A stretch of DNA of 13,132 nucleotides from Prevotellaceae bacterium. Its GTDB lineage: Bacteria > Bacteroidota > Bacteroidia > Bacteroidales > Paludibacteraceae. The stretch lies in assembly GCA_031270565.1 (NCBI GenBank), contig JAISXJ010000080.1, positions 1 to 13,132 of the forward strand, in the 5' to 3' direction. Positions 1 through 6,221 of the stretch are shown here, piece after piece; position 1 is the stretch's first letter, and the number at the start of each line of letters is the position of its first letter. The position numbers and the translations under genes are program-made. The notes beneath the pieces were generated by a model. It worked only from the letters and a program-made list of their open reading frames with translations, searched no databases and was not told where the DNA came from.

Positions 1-46
1 TTGCCCGTTAGGGCGTTATGTGAATAACCGTAAGTGCAACTTATGG
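1..46. repeat. Two-hairpin REP-like repeat, copy 0
   Basis: The first bases form a chain of small palindromes: GCCC-GTTA-GGGC at 3-14, GTTAT-GTGA-ATAAC at 15-28, and CCGTAAGT-GCA-ACTTATGG at 28-46 (8 pairs including one G-U). The order is hairpin A, a spacer ending in ATAACCG, then hairpin B with a 3-base loop. The repeats at 6007-6054 and 6095-6141 have the same order, with different stem sequences that still pair. It may be cut by the window edge. I infer a REP/BIME-type intergenic repeat; no coding content is seen. Confidence 0.6.
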
Positions 47-66
47 ACATCGCAATACGCTGAACA

Positions 67-84
67 TCAACCCGTATGGGTTGA
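67..84. repeat. Short palindrome TCAACCC-GTAT-GGGTTGA
   Basis: This is a perfect 7-bp stem with a 4-base loop, 20 bases after the two-hairpin repeat at 1-46 and 7 bases before the inverted-repeat element at 92-232. It probably belongs to the same palindromic repeat cluster. No poly-T run follows on either strand, so a terminator role is not supported. Confidence 0.55.
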
Positions 85-91
85 ATTATCA

Positions 92-232
92 CCTGACTTT
101 GACACTTGGGTGTCGCAACTCATTTTGAGGCGTTGAGAATCTCATATTTGGCATTTTTTTATTTGAAAGTATGCAAATATTCAATTCTCGTGAGGTCAAA
201 GATGTCGCGGGTGTCGCATTGTCAAAGTCAGG
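92..232. mobile_element. 141-bp element with perfect 13-bp inverted ends (MITE-like)
   Basis: CCTGACTTTGACA at 92-104 is the exact reverse complement of TGTCAAAGTCAGG at 220-232. Inside, GGGTGTCGCA occurs twice in direct orientation (108-117 and 209-218). A nested stem pairs GAGAAT (135-140) with ATTCTC (184-189) and ATATTTG (144-150) with CAAATAT (174-180), with matching 3-base internal loops. No target-site duplication longer than one base is visible and there is no transposase. A decayed MITE or a structured RNA or terminator downstream of truA are both possible. The right end lies 21 bp past the truA stop. Confidence 0.5.
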
Positions 233-253
233 AAAAAGATTTAGCCGTATCGT

Positions 254-1024
254 TTATTCAAGAAATAGTGTTGCCGGATAGTCCACGTGTACCAGATAAA
301 GTCCGCAGGCAGGCGCCGACATACCCGCACGACAGCGGTCTTTTGCCTCGATTATCTCACAAAAATCCTCTACAGAGCGTTTTCCCGTGCCGACATCAAG
401 AAGTGTTCCAACGATGGCGCGTACCATATTTCGCAGGAAACGGTCAGCCTCAATGGTGAAGACCCATACGCCGTCGCGCTCCGTCCACTCAGCGCGTTTG
501 ATGACGCAACGATTGTGTTTTACATCCGTGTGCAGTTTGCTGAAACTTGTAAAGTCGGAGTATTGCATCAGTTTGGCAGCGGCGCAATTCATCTGTTCAA
601 TATTAAGCGGCTGCGTTACGCGATGTGCCAGCGGTGTGAGGAAAGGATTCTTTTGGAGCGTTACCAGATATTCATAGCGGCGGGATAGCGCCGAGAAACG
701 TGCGTGCGCCATATTCGTAACCCGTACGATTTTGTTTATGGCGATGTCCTGAGGCAGGAAACGATTCAGACGGGCGACGAATTTAGGCAAGTTATCCGGT
801 GGCGTAAGCATATCGAAATGCGCTACCATCATTTTTGCGTGTACGCCGGCATCGGTACGCCCTGCTCCGACTGCCGTTATCTCTTTCCTCAGAACAATGG
901 ATAGAACATCACTGACAACCTGTTGCACGGCGAGCAGGTCAGGTTGCTTTTGCCAGCCGCAATAACGCGCCCCAAAGTAGGAAAGATAAATAAAATAGCG
1001 TTGACGGGAAATAGAATTGTACAT
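254..1024 (-). CDS. truA: tRNA pseudouridine(38-40) synthase TruA
   Basis: This is a cytoplasmic enzyme that isomerises uridine to pseudouridine at positions 38-40 of the tRNA anticodon arm. The protein is 256 aa, close to the usual 245-270. The N-terminal motif YLSYFGARYCGWQ (residues 13-25) is followed by GAGRTDAGVHA (53-63), where Asp58 is the family's catalytic aspartate. The C-terminal half carries DRFLRNMVRAIVGTLLDVG, typical of TruA. The frame stays open upstream to an ATG at 1078, but I prefer the ATG at 1024. The extra 18 residues are not family-like, and a good promoter (1040-1069) lies inside that extension. The gene is last on its strand in this cluster, downstream of the DUF3575-like gene but with its own promoter. 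Downstream is the 92-232 inverted-repeat element. The family call is firm; the start is likely. Confidence 0.95.
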   Translation of the reverse strand: MYNSISRQRYFIYLSYFGARYCGWQKQPDLLAVQQVVSDVLSIVLRKEITAVGAGRTDAGVHAKMMVAHFDMLTPPDNLPKFVARLNRFLPQDIAINKIVRVTNMAHARFSALSRRYEYLVTLQKNPFLTPLAHRVTQPLNIEQMNCAAAKLMQYSDFTSFSKLHTDVKHNRCVIKRAEWTERDGVWVFTIEADRFLRNMVRAIVGTLLDVGTGKRSVEDFCEIIEAKDRCRAGMSAPACGLYLVHVDYPATLFLE

Positions 1025-1039
1025 CCTGTTGTTTTTTGG

Positions 1040-1069
1040 CAAAAATAATGCTTTTCGGCGTAAGCCCAA
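1040..1069 (-). promoter_or_regulatory. Promoter for truA (TTG-N19-TAnnTTTG)
   Basis: On the minus strand, TTG (1067-1069) is followed after 19 bases by TATTTTTG (1040-1047). This fits the Bacteroidota -33/-7 consensus TTG-N19-21-TAnnTTTG. The box ends 15 bases before the ATG at 1024, so the leader would be very short. It also argues against the upstream start at 1078. It is the only promoter in the window where I also see a -33 TTG at proper spacing. Confidence 0.6.
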
Positions 1070-1092
1070 TGACAGCACTTATGTCTCGTGCA

Positions 1093-1653
1093 TCAAATGC
1101 GCACTCCAATCATCAGTCCGCCTTTGAAAGGTATCCATTCGGCGCTTTTGTTATATTTTCCCGGATATTCTCCGTAGTCATAGCGTTCGCCGGTCTCTGT
1201 GTTATATCCTTCATAGATAGCATGTTGCCATCCGCCACCCAGAAACAGCTCAAAAGACCACCTGTTTACCTGCCACACATAACCAATATTAGCGCCAAGA
1301 AAGACACTTGACCCGTATTGCAGATAGGGACTGCTCCAGTAGTCAAACCGCCGCATTTTGTAAACGCCATAGCCGACGCACGGAGCGGCAAAAAAACCGT
1401 TAAACCGCTCTTTCGGATACCAGCGTCCTTCCAAAAACCCGATTGACATCACCAGCGGCGCTCCCTTTATGTAGGATTGCCAAAATGATGCCACCATATC
1501 CGCCTGAATGGAAACATGCGGCGCGATGCCCACCTCTATTGCCGGATTAATAATCCCCAGAGCGGCATACGCTCCGTTGATTTTCAGGTAGGATTGAGCT
1601 GACAGGCCGTGAACCGTTACAGCGATAAAAAGAAGACAGATAATTTTTTTCAT
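1093..1653 (-). CDS. DUF3575-like exported/outer-membrane protein
   Basis: This 186-aa protein begins MKKIICLLFIAVTVHGLSAQ, a clear Sec signal peptide with probable cleavage after residue 19 or 20. The rest is rich in alternating polar and aromatic/hydrophobic segments and ends in GGLMIGVRI, as small outer-membrane beta-barrels do. The pattern IIN-AIEVGIAPHVSIQ (about 35-50), LEGRWYP...FFAAPCVGYG (about 75-96) and RWSFELFLGGGWQ (about 131-143) resembles the Bacteroidota DUF3575 family, whose function is not established. The frame extends four codons to a TTG (1663-1665). I chose the ATG at 1651-1653 because it gives a canonical signal peptide. It sits 68 bp upstream of truA on the same strand. 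No ligand or partner can be inferred. The export call is firmer than the family name. Confidence 0.75.
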   Translation of the reverse strand: MKKIICLLFIAVTVHGLSAQSYLKINGAYAALGIINPAIEVGIAPHVSIQADMVASFWQSYIKGAPLVMSIGFLEGRWYPKERFNGFFAAPCVGYGVYKMRRFDYWSSPYLQYGSSVFLGANIGYVWQVNRWSFELFLGGGWQHAIYEGYNTETGERYDYGEYPGKYNKSAEWIPFKGGLMIGVRI

Positions 1654-1705
1654 ATTTGTTTCCAAAAGAATTTTCTAAATGATTCAATCCCGTTTTATTT
1701 TGAGA

Positions 1706-1740
1706 AACAGGTCGAGACAGAAGTTCTGTCCCAACCTGTT
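1706..1740 (-). terminator. Probable terminator hairpin downstream of dcp
   Basis: AACAGGT (1706-1712) pairs with ACCTGTT (1734-1740), and inside it GACAGA (1716-1721) pairs with TCTGTC (1725-1730) around an AGT loop. The two stems are separated by a symmetric 3/3 internal loop. The structure begins 36 bases past the dcp stop, in the 122-bp gap before the DUF3575-like gene. Only a weak T-rich stretch follows on the minus strand, so termination is inferred from position and stem strength. It could instead be another palindromic repeat. Confidence 0.5.
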
Positions 1741-1775
1741 CAATTATTTTTACGGAAGCTGATTACAAGGTTTGC

Positions 1776-3878
1776 TTATTTCAGCCCGCGCCCTTTGAGC
1801 ATTGCATCGGGGTTGGGGTCTGCGCCGCGAAACTGCCGATAGAGCGTCATTGGGTCGTCGCTGTCGCCTTTTTCCAGAATATTCTTTCGGAATGAAACGG
1901 CTGTTGCTGAATCGAAAATTCCCCGTTCACGGAACAACTCAAAAGCATCTTTATCCAACACTTCCGCCCAGAGATAGCTGTAATAGCCGGCGCTGTAGCC
2001 CGTGTTGAAGATGTGATTGAAATAGGTAGAACGGTAACGCGGAATGATTTCATCTATCAGTCCGATTTTGTCCAAAACCTGTTTTTCAAAATCAAGTACA
2101 TTGATGCCGTCAACAGAGTTGAGTTTGTGCCATTGCATATCCAGAATGGCGGCGGCGGTCAATTCGGTGGTCATAAAGCCCTGATTGAACGTGGCAACAT
2201 CTCTGATTTTCTTTACCAGTTTTGCCGGAATCACCTCGCCGGTCTGATAGTGTTTGGCATACAGCGCCAGAACTTCCGGCTCAAAAGCCCAGTTCTCAAG
2301 CACCTGTGAGGGCAATTCTACGTAATCGCGTGAGACGTTTGTACCGCTCACCGTTACATAGTTGCACTTGGTCAGCAAACCGTGCAGGGCGTGCCCAAAC
2401 TCGTGAAACATTGTCTCTACATCATCTAATGAGAGCAGCGCAGGCGCATCGCCTATCGGTTTGGTGAAGTTGCCGACATTAACAATAATCGGACGAATAT
2501 CGTTTCCGTCAACGATGCTCTGTTCGCGGAAATTGCTCATCCACGCGCCACTGCGTTTGCTTTGACGCGGATAATAGTCGGAATAAAAGATGCCGAGCAA
2601 TGAGCCATCCGCATCCATCACCTTGAATGCCTCCACTTCCGGATGATAAATCGGCACATCCGTCAATTGCTCAAAGGTCAGTCCGTAAAGTTTTCCGGCT
2701 ACGGCAAACACGCCCTGACGCACATTTTCCATTTTGAAGTAGGGTTTAATTTCCTCTTCGTTCAGGGCATATTTTTCTTTACGCAATTTCTCGGTGTAAT
2801 AATCCCAGTCCCAGGCAGCCAGTTTGAAGCCTCCTTTTTCGCGGTCAATAACGGCTTGCAGGGCTTCTCTCTCTTTTTTGGCTTTTTCCAGCGCTGAGGC
2901 GAATATTTTTTCGAGGAAACCGTCCACCGTAGCGGAGTTTTTAGCCATTGACTCATCCAGAAAGAAATTGGCGGGCGAATCGAAGCCAAGAATGGACGCT
3001 TTTGCTATACGGCACTGCATCAGGTCAAGGATGATTTGTTTGGTGTCGTGTTCATTGTCATTGTTACCGCGATTGGCATAGGCTTTGAACATGATTTCAC
3101 GAAGGTCGCGACGTGCACTGTATTGCATAAAAGGAATCCAGCTTGGTTTTTGCAGACGGAAAAGGAATTTGCCTTCTTTACCGGCTTCTTTTGCCTCCAG
3201 AGCGGCGGCGTCGCGCACATCCTGTGGAAGTCCGTCAAGGTCTGTTGCTTCAAGAACCAACTCGTAGGTGTTGGTCTCGGCTAAAAGATTGTTACTGAAT
3301 TTCTGTTCCAAATCGGCAATTTGTTTGTTCAACTCGCGCAGTTTGGCTTGCTTTTCGGCGTCAAGCGCTACGCCATTACGAATAAAATGACGATAAATCT
3401 TTTCAAGCGTCCGCAACTGTTCTACGGACAAATTGAGCGTTTCGCGTTGCAGATAGACTGCCTCGACACGCTTGAAAAGGTCGGGATTCATAAAGAGGTT
3501 GTCGTTGTGTTCCGAGAGCAGAGGCGAAATTTGCGCTTCAATTTTACGGATGCTGTCCGAAGAATCGGAGCCTGCCAGATTAAAGAATACGCCGCACACC
3601 TTTGCGAGCAACGCTCCGGAACGGTCGAAAGCCACAATGGTATTCTCAAACGAGGGCGCTTCCCCGTTTTCCACGATAGCTTTGATTTCGGCTTCCTGCT
3701 GTGAAATGCCGGCTTTAATAGCAGGCAAATAGTGGTCAGGTTTAATTTGTGCAAAAGGTGGCAAGCCATAAGGCGTGTCCCATTCTACCGAAAAAGGATT
3801 GTCGGACAAGTCTGTCCGATTGTTAGTACAAGCATTCATCATAGCGATGAGGGATAAAAGAACAATAAATTTTTTCAT
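1776..3878 (-). CDS. dcp: M3-family peptidyl-dipeptidase Dcp, predicted lipoprotein
   Basis: This 700-aa zinc metallopeptidase of the thimet-oligopeptidase (M3) family releases C-terminal dipeptides from short peptides. Numbering from the ATG, it starts with a lipoprotein signal peptide, MKKFIVLLSLIAMMNAC, with lipidated Cys17. It is therefore probably anchored in the envelope, whereas E. coli Dcp is soluble. The catalytic domain has HEFGH (His492, Glu493, His496) and the third zinc ligand Glu521 in DYVELPS, 29 residues after His492 as in E. coli Dcp. The substrate-binding tyrosine motif GYSAGYYSY lies near 627-635. FHEFGHALHGLL and the ending RQFRGADPNPDAMLKGRGL are typical of the Dcp branch. 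The frame reaches a TTG two codons upstream, but the ATG at 3876-3878 begins the standard MKK signal. It appears monocistronic, divergent from glnS, with its own TAnnTTTG box and a hairpin after its stop. Confidence 0.95.
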   Translation of the reverse strand: MKKFIVLLSLIAMMNACTNNRTDLSDNPFSVEWDTPYGLPPFAQIKPDHYLPAIKAGISQQEAEIKAIVENGEAPSFENTIVAFDRSGALLAKVCGVFFNLAGSDSSDSIRKIEAQISPLLSEHNDNLFMNPDLFKRVEAVYLQRETLNLSVEQLRTLEKIYRHFIRNGVALDAEKQAKLRELNKQIADLEQKFSNNLLAETNTYELVLEATDLDGLPQDVRDAAALEAKEAGKEGKFLFRLQKPSWIPFMQYSARRDLREIMFKAYANRGNNDNEHDTKQIILDLMQCRIAKASILGFDSPANFFLDESMAKNSATVDGFLEKIFASALEKAKKEREALQAVIDREKGGFKLAAWDWDYYTEKLRKEKYALNEEEIKPYFKMENVRQGVFAVAGKLYGLTFEQLTDVPIYHPEVEAFKVMDADGSLLGIFYSDYYPRQSKRSGAWMSNFREQSIVDGNDIRPIIVNVGNFTKPIGDAPALLSLDDVETMFHEFGHALHGLLTKCNYVTVSGTNVSRDYVELPSQVLENWAFEPEVLALYAKHYQTGEVIPAKLVKKIRDVATFNQGFMTTELTAAAILDMQWHKLNSVDGINVLDFEKQVLDKIGLIDEIIPRYRSTYFNHIFNTGYSAGYYSYLWAEVLDKDAFELFRERGIFDSATAVSFRKNILEKGDSDDPMTLYRQFRGADPNPDAMLKGRGLK

Positions 3879-3925
3879 GAACAATAAAGATTTAAATATG
3901 GAAAAATGACTATTTCAAACGGTTG

Positions 3926-3933
3926 CAAAGGTA
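3926..3933 (-). promoter_or_regulatory. -7 box TACCTTTG for dcp
   Basis: CAAAGGTA on the plus strand reads TACCTTTG on the minus strand, matching the Bacteroidota TAnnTTTG -7 element 47 bases before the dcp ATG. No TTG is seen at -33 spacing. Instead an A-rich run and a TAGAGTATAGAGTTTAG repeat lie directly upstream, as at the glnS promoter. Confidence 0.6.
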
Positions 3934-3943
3934 ATCTTTTTTT

Positions 3944-4149
3944 TAGAGTATAGAGTTTAGTTTTTAGTTATTAGTTTTTCTCACTCCTCTCTCGTTTGTA
4001 ATCTCTCTGGGGCTGTTTCAAAAGTAATTTAGCCACAGATTACACGGATTTACACGGAATTTACTCCCCCTCGTTTGTAACGAGGTATTTTAGCCACGAA
4101 TGCACGAAACAACGTTCGGCGTAGCCAATACACTAAACTCTACACTCTA
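3944..4149. repeat. Inverted pair of TAGAGTxTAGAGTTTAGT repeats in the dcp-glnS spacer
   Basis: TAGAGTATAGAGTTTAGT (3944-3961) and ACTAAACTCTACACTCTA (4132-4149) are inverted copies matching at 17 of 18 positions. Each lies just upstream of one of the two divergent promoters. Read in the direction of transcription, both promoters are thus preceded by ACTAAACTCTAxACTCTA and then an A-run. The 339-bp spacer (3879-4218) holds no gene I can support. Confidence 0.6.
4028..4110 (+). repeat. TAGCCAC...CACGGA/CACGAA imperfect repeats with a hairpin
   Basis: TTTAGCCACAGATTACACGG (4028-4047) followed by ATTTACACGGAA, and TTTTAGCCACGAATGCACGA (4088-4107), are imperfect direct repeats built on TAGCCACrrAT and CACGrA units. 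Between them CCTCGTT (4069-4075) and AACGAGG (4079-4085) form a perfect 7-bp hairpin with a TGT loop. Repeats of this look are common between genes in environmental Bacteroidota, to my recollection. No function is visible. A related CACAGAG stretch lies at 6514-6556. Confidence 0.45.
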
Positions 4150-4171
4150 AAAACTATAAACTAAAAAAAGC

Positions 4172-4179
4172 TACCTTTG
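4172..4179 (+). promoter_or_regulatory. -7 box TACCTTTG for glnS
   Basis: TACCTTTG matches TAnnTTTG and is preceded by ACTAAAAAAAGC and the ACTAAACTCTACACTCTA repeat. The box ends 39 bases before the glnS ATG. No proper -33 TTG is seen; the A-tract may compensate. Confidence 0.6.
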
Positions 4180-4218
4180 CGGCGGAAATTTATTTATCTC
4201 ACTTAAACTGATTATACG

Positions 4219-5910
4219 ATGATTACGGAAGACGTTACCCATAGAAAAAACTTGAATTTTATAGAACAGATTGTAGAAGCCGACCTCAAAGAGGGACTTA
4301 ACGGCGGTCGTGTGCAAACACGTTTCCCGCCCGAACCAAACGGATACCTGCATATCGGACACGCAAAAGCCATTTGTATGGATTTCGGCATTGCCGAAAA
4401 GTTTGGCGGACACTGCAATCTGCGTTTCGATGATACTAATCCCGTCAAAGAGGATGTAGAATATGTTGATGCCATTATGGAGGATATACAGTGGCTTGGA
4501 TTTCAGTGGAAGAATCTCTACTACGCTTCCGACTATTTCGAGCAACTGCACGATTTGGCAATCCGTTTTATCAAAGAAGGTAAGGCATACGTCGATGAAC
4601 AGTCGGCAGAAACCATTGCCGAACAGAAAGGAACACCTGCCAGAGCTGGTCTGGAGAGTCCTTTTCGGAATCGTCCTGTTGAGGAGAGTCTTACTCTGTT
4701 TCAAAAGATGAGTTGTGGCGAGGTGGCGGAGGGAGCTATGGTGTTGCGTGCAAAGATAGATATGGCTGCCGGTAATATGCACTTTCGCGACCCGATTATG
4801 TACCGTATCATTACTTCGCATCCACATCACCGCACCAAAGACAGGTGGAAAGTCTATCCGATGTACGACTTTGCACACGGACAAAGCGATTATATCGAAG
4901 GCGTGACACACTCTATCTGTACACTGGAGTTTGAGGTGCATCGCCCGCTATACGACTGGTATCTTGACCAGTTCGCCACACCGGATTATCGTCCCAAACA
5001 GCGTGAATTTAACCGGCTGAACATCACCTATACCCTGATGAGCAAGCGCAAGCTATTGCAATTGGTGCAGGAAGGGCTGGTGGACGGCTGGGATGACCCC
5101 CGTATGCCAACGCTCTGCGGCTTGCGCAGACGTGGTTATACGCCGGAAGCTATCCGTAACTTCATCGACAGAATCGGTTACACAAAATATGACGGCATTA
5201 TTGACGTCTCGCTGCTCGAATATGCCGTACGCGAAGACTTGAACGTCAGAGCGAATCGCGTAAATGCCGTGCTGAACCCTGTGAAACTTGTTATCACCAA
5301 TTATCCCGAAGATAGGGTAGAGATGATGGATGCTGAAAACAATCCCGAAGATGTCTCGGCAGGTACGCGAAAGGTACCCTTTTGTCGCGAACTCTACATT
5401 GAGCGCGATGACTTTATGGAGAACCCGCCGAAAGGTTATTTTCGTCTTGCTCCCGACAAGGAAGTACGGCTTAAATACGGTTATATTGTACGCTGTACCG
5501 GTTTTGAGAATAATTTGCAAGGGGAGCTGGAAACCATCTACTGCGAATATGACCCGCAAACCCGCAGCGGTTTGCCGGAAGCATCTCGCAAGGTAAAGGG
5601 TACTCTGCACTGGGTGAGCGCCCGACACGCATTAGATGCGGAGGTGCGGCTCTATGACAGGCTTTTTAATGTGCCTAATCCTTCCGAGAGCGATAAGGAT
5701 TTTCGGGTTCTGCTTAATCCTCAATCCAAAATAACGCTTACCGGCTGTAAGGTGGAGCCGTCTCTGGCTACGGTGAAGGCGCTTGATTATTTGCAGTTTC
5801 AACGTATCGGTTATTTCTGTGTTGATTCTGACAGTCGTCCGGAGCATCTGGTTTTCAACCGCACTGTGCCACTCAAAGACACGTGGGCTAAACTCAACGA
5901 AAAACGTTAG
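4219..5910 (+). CDS. glnS: Glutamine--tRNA ligase (GlnRS)
   Basis: This cytoplasmic class I aminoacyl-tRNA synthetase charges tRNA-Gln with glutamine using ATP. The protein is 563 aa, against about 554 in E. coli. The ATP-binding HIGH motif is at 45-48 in FPPEPNGYLHIGHAK, DDTNP follows at 71-75, and the KMSKS-type loop is MSKRK at 274-278. The segment GLESPFRNRPVEESLTLFQKM (144-164) is GlnRS-like and distinguishes it from bacterial GluRS. The C-terminal part (about 340-555) is the two-barrel anticodon-binding region, with RLAPDKEVRLKYGY near 415. The ATG at 4219 is well placed after the promoter. It is divergent from dcp and followed at once by a strong hairpin. Its presence implies direct Gln-tRNA charging rather than sole reliance on GatCAB, but whether GatCAB is also encoded cannot be seen here. 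Confidence 0.97.
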   Translation: MITEDVTHRKNLNFIEQIVEADLKEGLNGGRVQTRFPPEPNGYLHIGHAKAICMDFGIAEKFGGHCNLRFDDTNPVKEDVEYVDAIMEDIQWLGFQWKNLYYASDYFEQLHDLAIRFIKEGKAYVDEQSAETIAEQKGTPARAGLESPFRNRPVEESLTLFQKMSCGEVAEGAMVLRAKIDMAAGNMHFRDPIMYRIITSHPHHRTKDRWKVYPMYDFAHGQSDYIEGVTHSICTLEFEVHRPLYDWYLDQFATPDYRPKQREFNRLNITYTLMSKRKLLQLVQEGLVDGWDDPRMPTLCGLRRRGYTPEAIRNFIDRIGYTKYDGIIDVSLLEYAVREDLNVRANRVNAVLNPVKLVITNYPEDRVEMMDAENNPEDVSAGTRKVPFCRELYIERDDFMENPPKGYFRLAPDKEVRLKYGYIVRCTGFENNLQGELETIYCEYDPQTRSGLPEASRKVKGTLHWVSARHALDAEVRLYDRLFNVPNPSESDKDFRVLLNPQSKITLTGCKVEPSLATVKALDYLQFQRIGYFCVDSDSRPEHLVFNRTVPLKDTWAKLNEKR

Positions 5911-5916
5911 CCACAA

Positions 5917-5945
5917 TGTGCCGCAGGTCAGCGACCTGCGGCACA
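5917..5945 (+). terminator. 13-bp hairpin directly after glnS, hairpin-B repeat copy 1
   Basis: TGTGCCGCAGGTC (5917-5929) and GACCTGCGGCACA (5933-5945) form a perfect 13-bp stem with an AGC loop, starting 7 bases past the glnS stop. Its core CCGCAGGTC-AGC-GACCTGCGG is identical to the hairpins at 6034-6054 and 6121-6141. There is no T-run after it, so it may stop transcription poorly. It could instead protect the 3' end or simply be a repeat copy without its hairpin A. Confidence 0.5.
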
Positions 5946-5958
5946 AGCTTACACCCCC

Positions 5959-5990
5959 CGCTCGGCACAAGCTCCAACCTTCGCCGAGCG
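5959..5990. repeat. CGCTCGGC/GCCGAGCG inverted repeat
   Basis: CGCTCGGC (5959-5966) pairs perfectly with GCCGAGCG (5983-5990) around a 16-base loop. It sits between hairpin copies 1 and 2. GGCACAAGCT occurs twice nearby (at about 5941 and 5965). It probably forms part of the same repeat cluster. Confidence 0.45.
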
Positions 5991-6006
5991 AAAGTCAATG
6001 TTACGT

Positions 6007-6054
6007 TGTCCTGAAAGGACATTATTTTCATAACCGCAGGTCAGCGACCTGCGG
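6007..6054. repeat. Two-hairpin REP-like repeat, copy 2
   Basis: Hairpin A is TGTCCT-GAA-AGGACA (6007-6021). A 12-base spacer TTATTTTCATAA follows, then hairpin B CCGCAGGTC-AGC-GACCTGCGG (6034-6054). Hairpin B and the TCATAACCG junction are identical to copy 3, while hairpin A differs in sequence but still pairs. Confidence 0.7.
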
Positions 6055-6094
6055 AAAACGACGCCCTCCTATCCACTGCCTTTGGCTTCCCAGA

Positions 6095-6141
6095 TTGCCT
6101 GCAAGGCAACATCTTCATAACCGCAGGTCAGCGACCTGCGG
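6095..6141. repeat. Two-hairpin REP-like repeat, copy 3
   Basis: Hairpin A is TTGCCT-GCA-AGGCAA (6095-6109). An 11-base spacer CATCTTCATAA follows, then hairpin B CCGCAGGTC-AGC-GACCTGCGG (6121-6141). Against copy 2, hairpin A has stem changes on both arms that keep all six pairs, which points to selection or replication by structure. Confidence 0.7.
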
Positions 6142-6172
6142 CACAGGCACGCAAAAATATTTTTTATTAAAA

Positions 6173-6200
6173 ACTACACTCTAATAACTACACTCTAATA
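6173..6200 (+). repeat. 14-bp perfect tandem repeat ACTACACTCTAATA x2
   Basis: ACTACACTCTAATA is repeated exactly at 6173-6186 and 6187-6200 and is followed by ACTAAAAAAG. It lies immediately upstream of a TAnnTTTG box. It resembles the ACTAAACTCTACACTCTA repeat upstream of glnS and, in inverted orientation, upstream of dcp. Confidence 0.7.
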
Positions 6201-6213
6201 ACTAAAAAAGTAT

Positions 6214-6221
6214 TATCTTTG
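6214..6221 (+). promoter_or_regulatory. -7 box TATCTTTG, likely start of the FISUMP transcript
   Basis: TATCTTTG matches TAnnTTTG, follows the tandem repeat and an ACTAAAAAAG tract, and continues into GCCCCG. The next gene on this strand begins at 6608, so use of this promoter implies a leader of about 380 bases. No closer TAnnTTTG box is seen ahead of 6608. Confidence 0.5.

Noticed and set aside
92..232. Possible CRISPR or tandem array at the left end
   Set aside because: Only two GGGTGTCGCA copies and one inverted pair are present. There are no regularly spaced repeats with unique spacers.
287..688. Plus-strand frames over truA, including one of 133 codons
   Set aside because: They overlap the conserved TruA coding sequence, and their composition looks like antisense translation.
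1025..1078. 18-residue N-terminal extension of truA to an upstream ATG
   Set aside because: A TTG-N19-TATTTTTG promoter falls inside it, and TruA proteins normally begin a few residues before the YLSYFG motif.
4171..4941. 256-codon minus-strand open frame antisense to glnS
   Set aside because: It lies wholly over the glnS start and its promoter, has no family-like motif, and glnS is unambiguous in the other strand.
5783..6184. 133-codon plus-strand frame running from glnS through the hairpin repeats
   Set aside because: It starts inside glnS in another frame, and its second half is just translation of the palindromic repeats (recurrent NRRSATCG), a typical spurious product.
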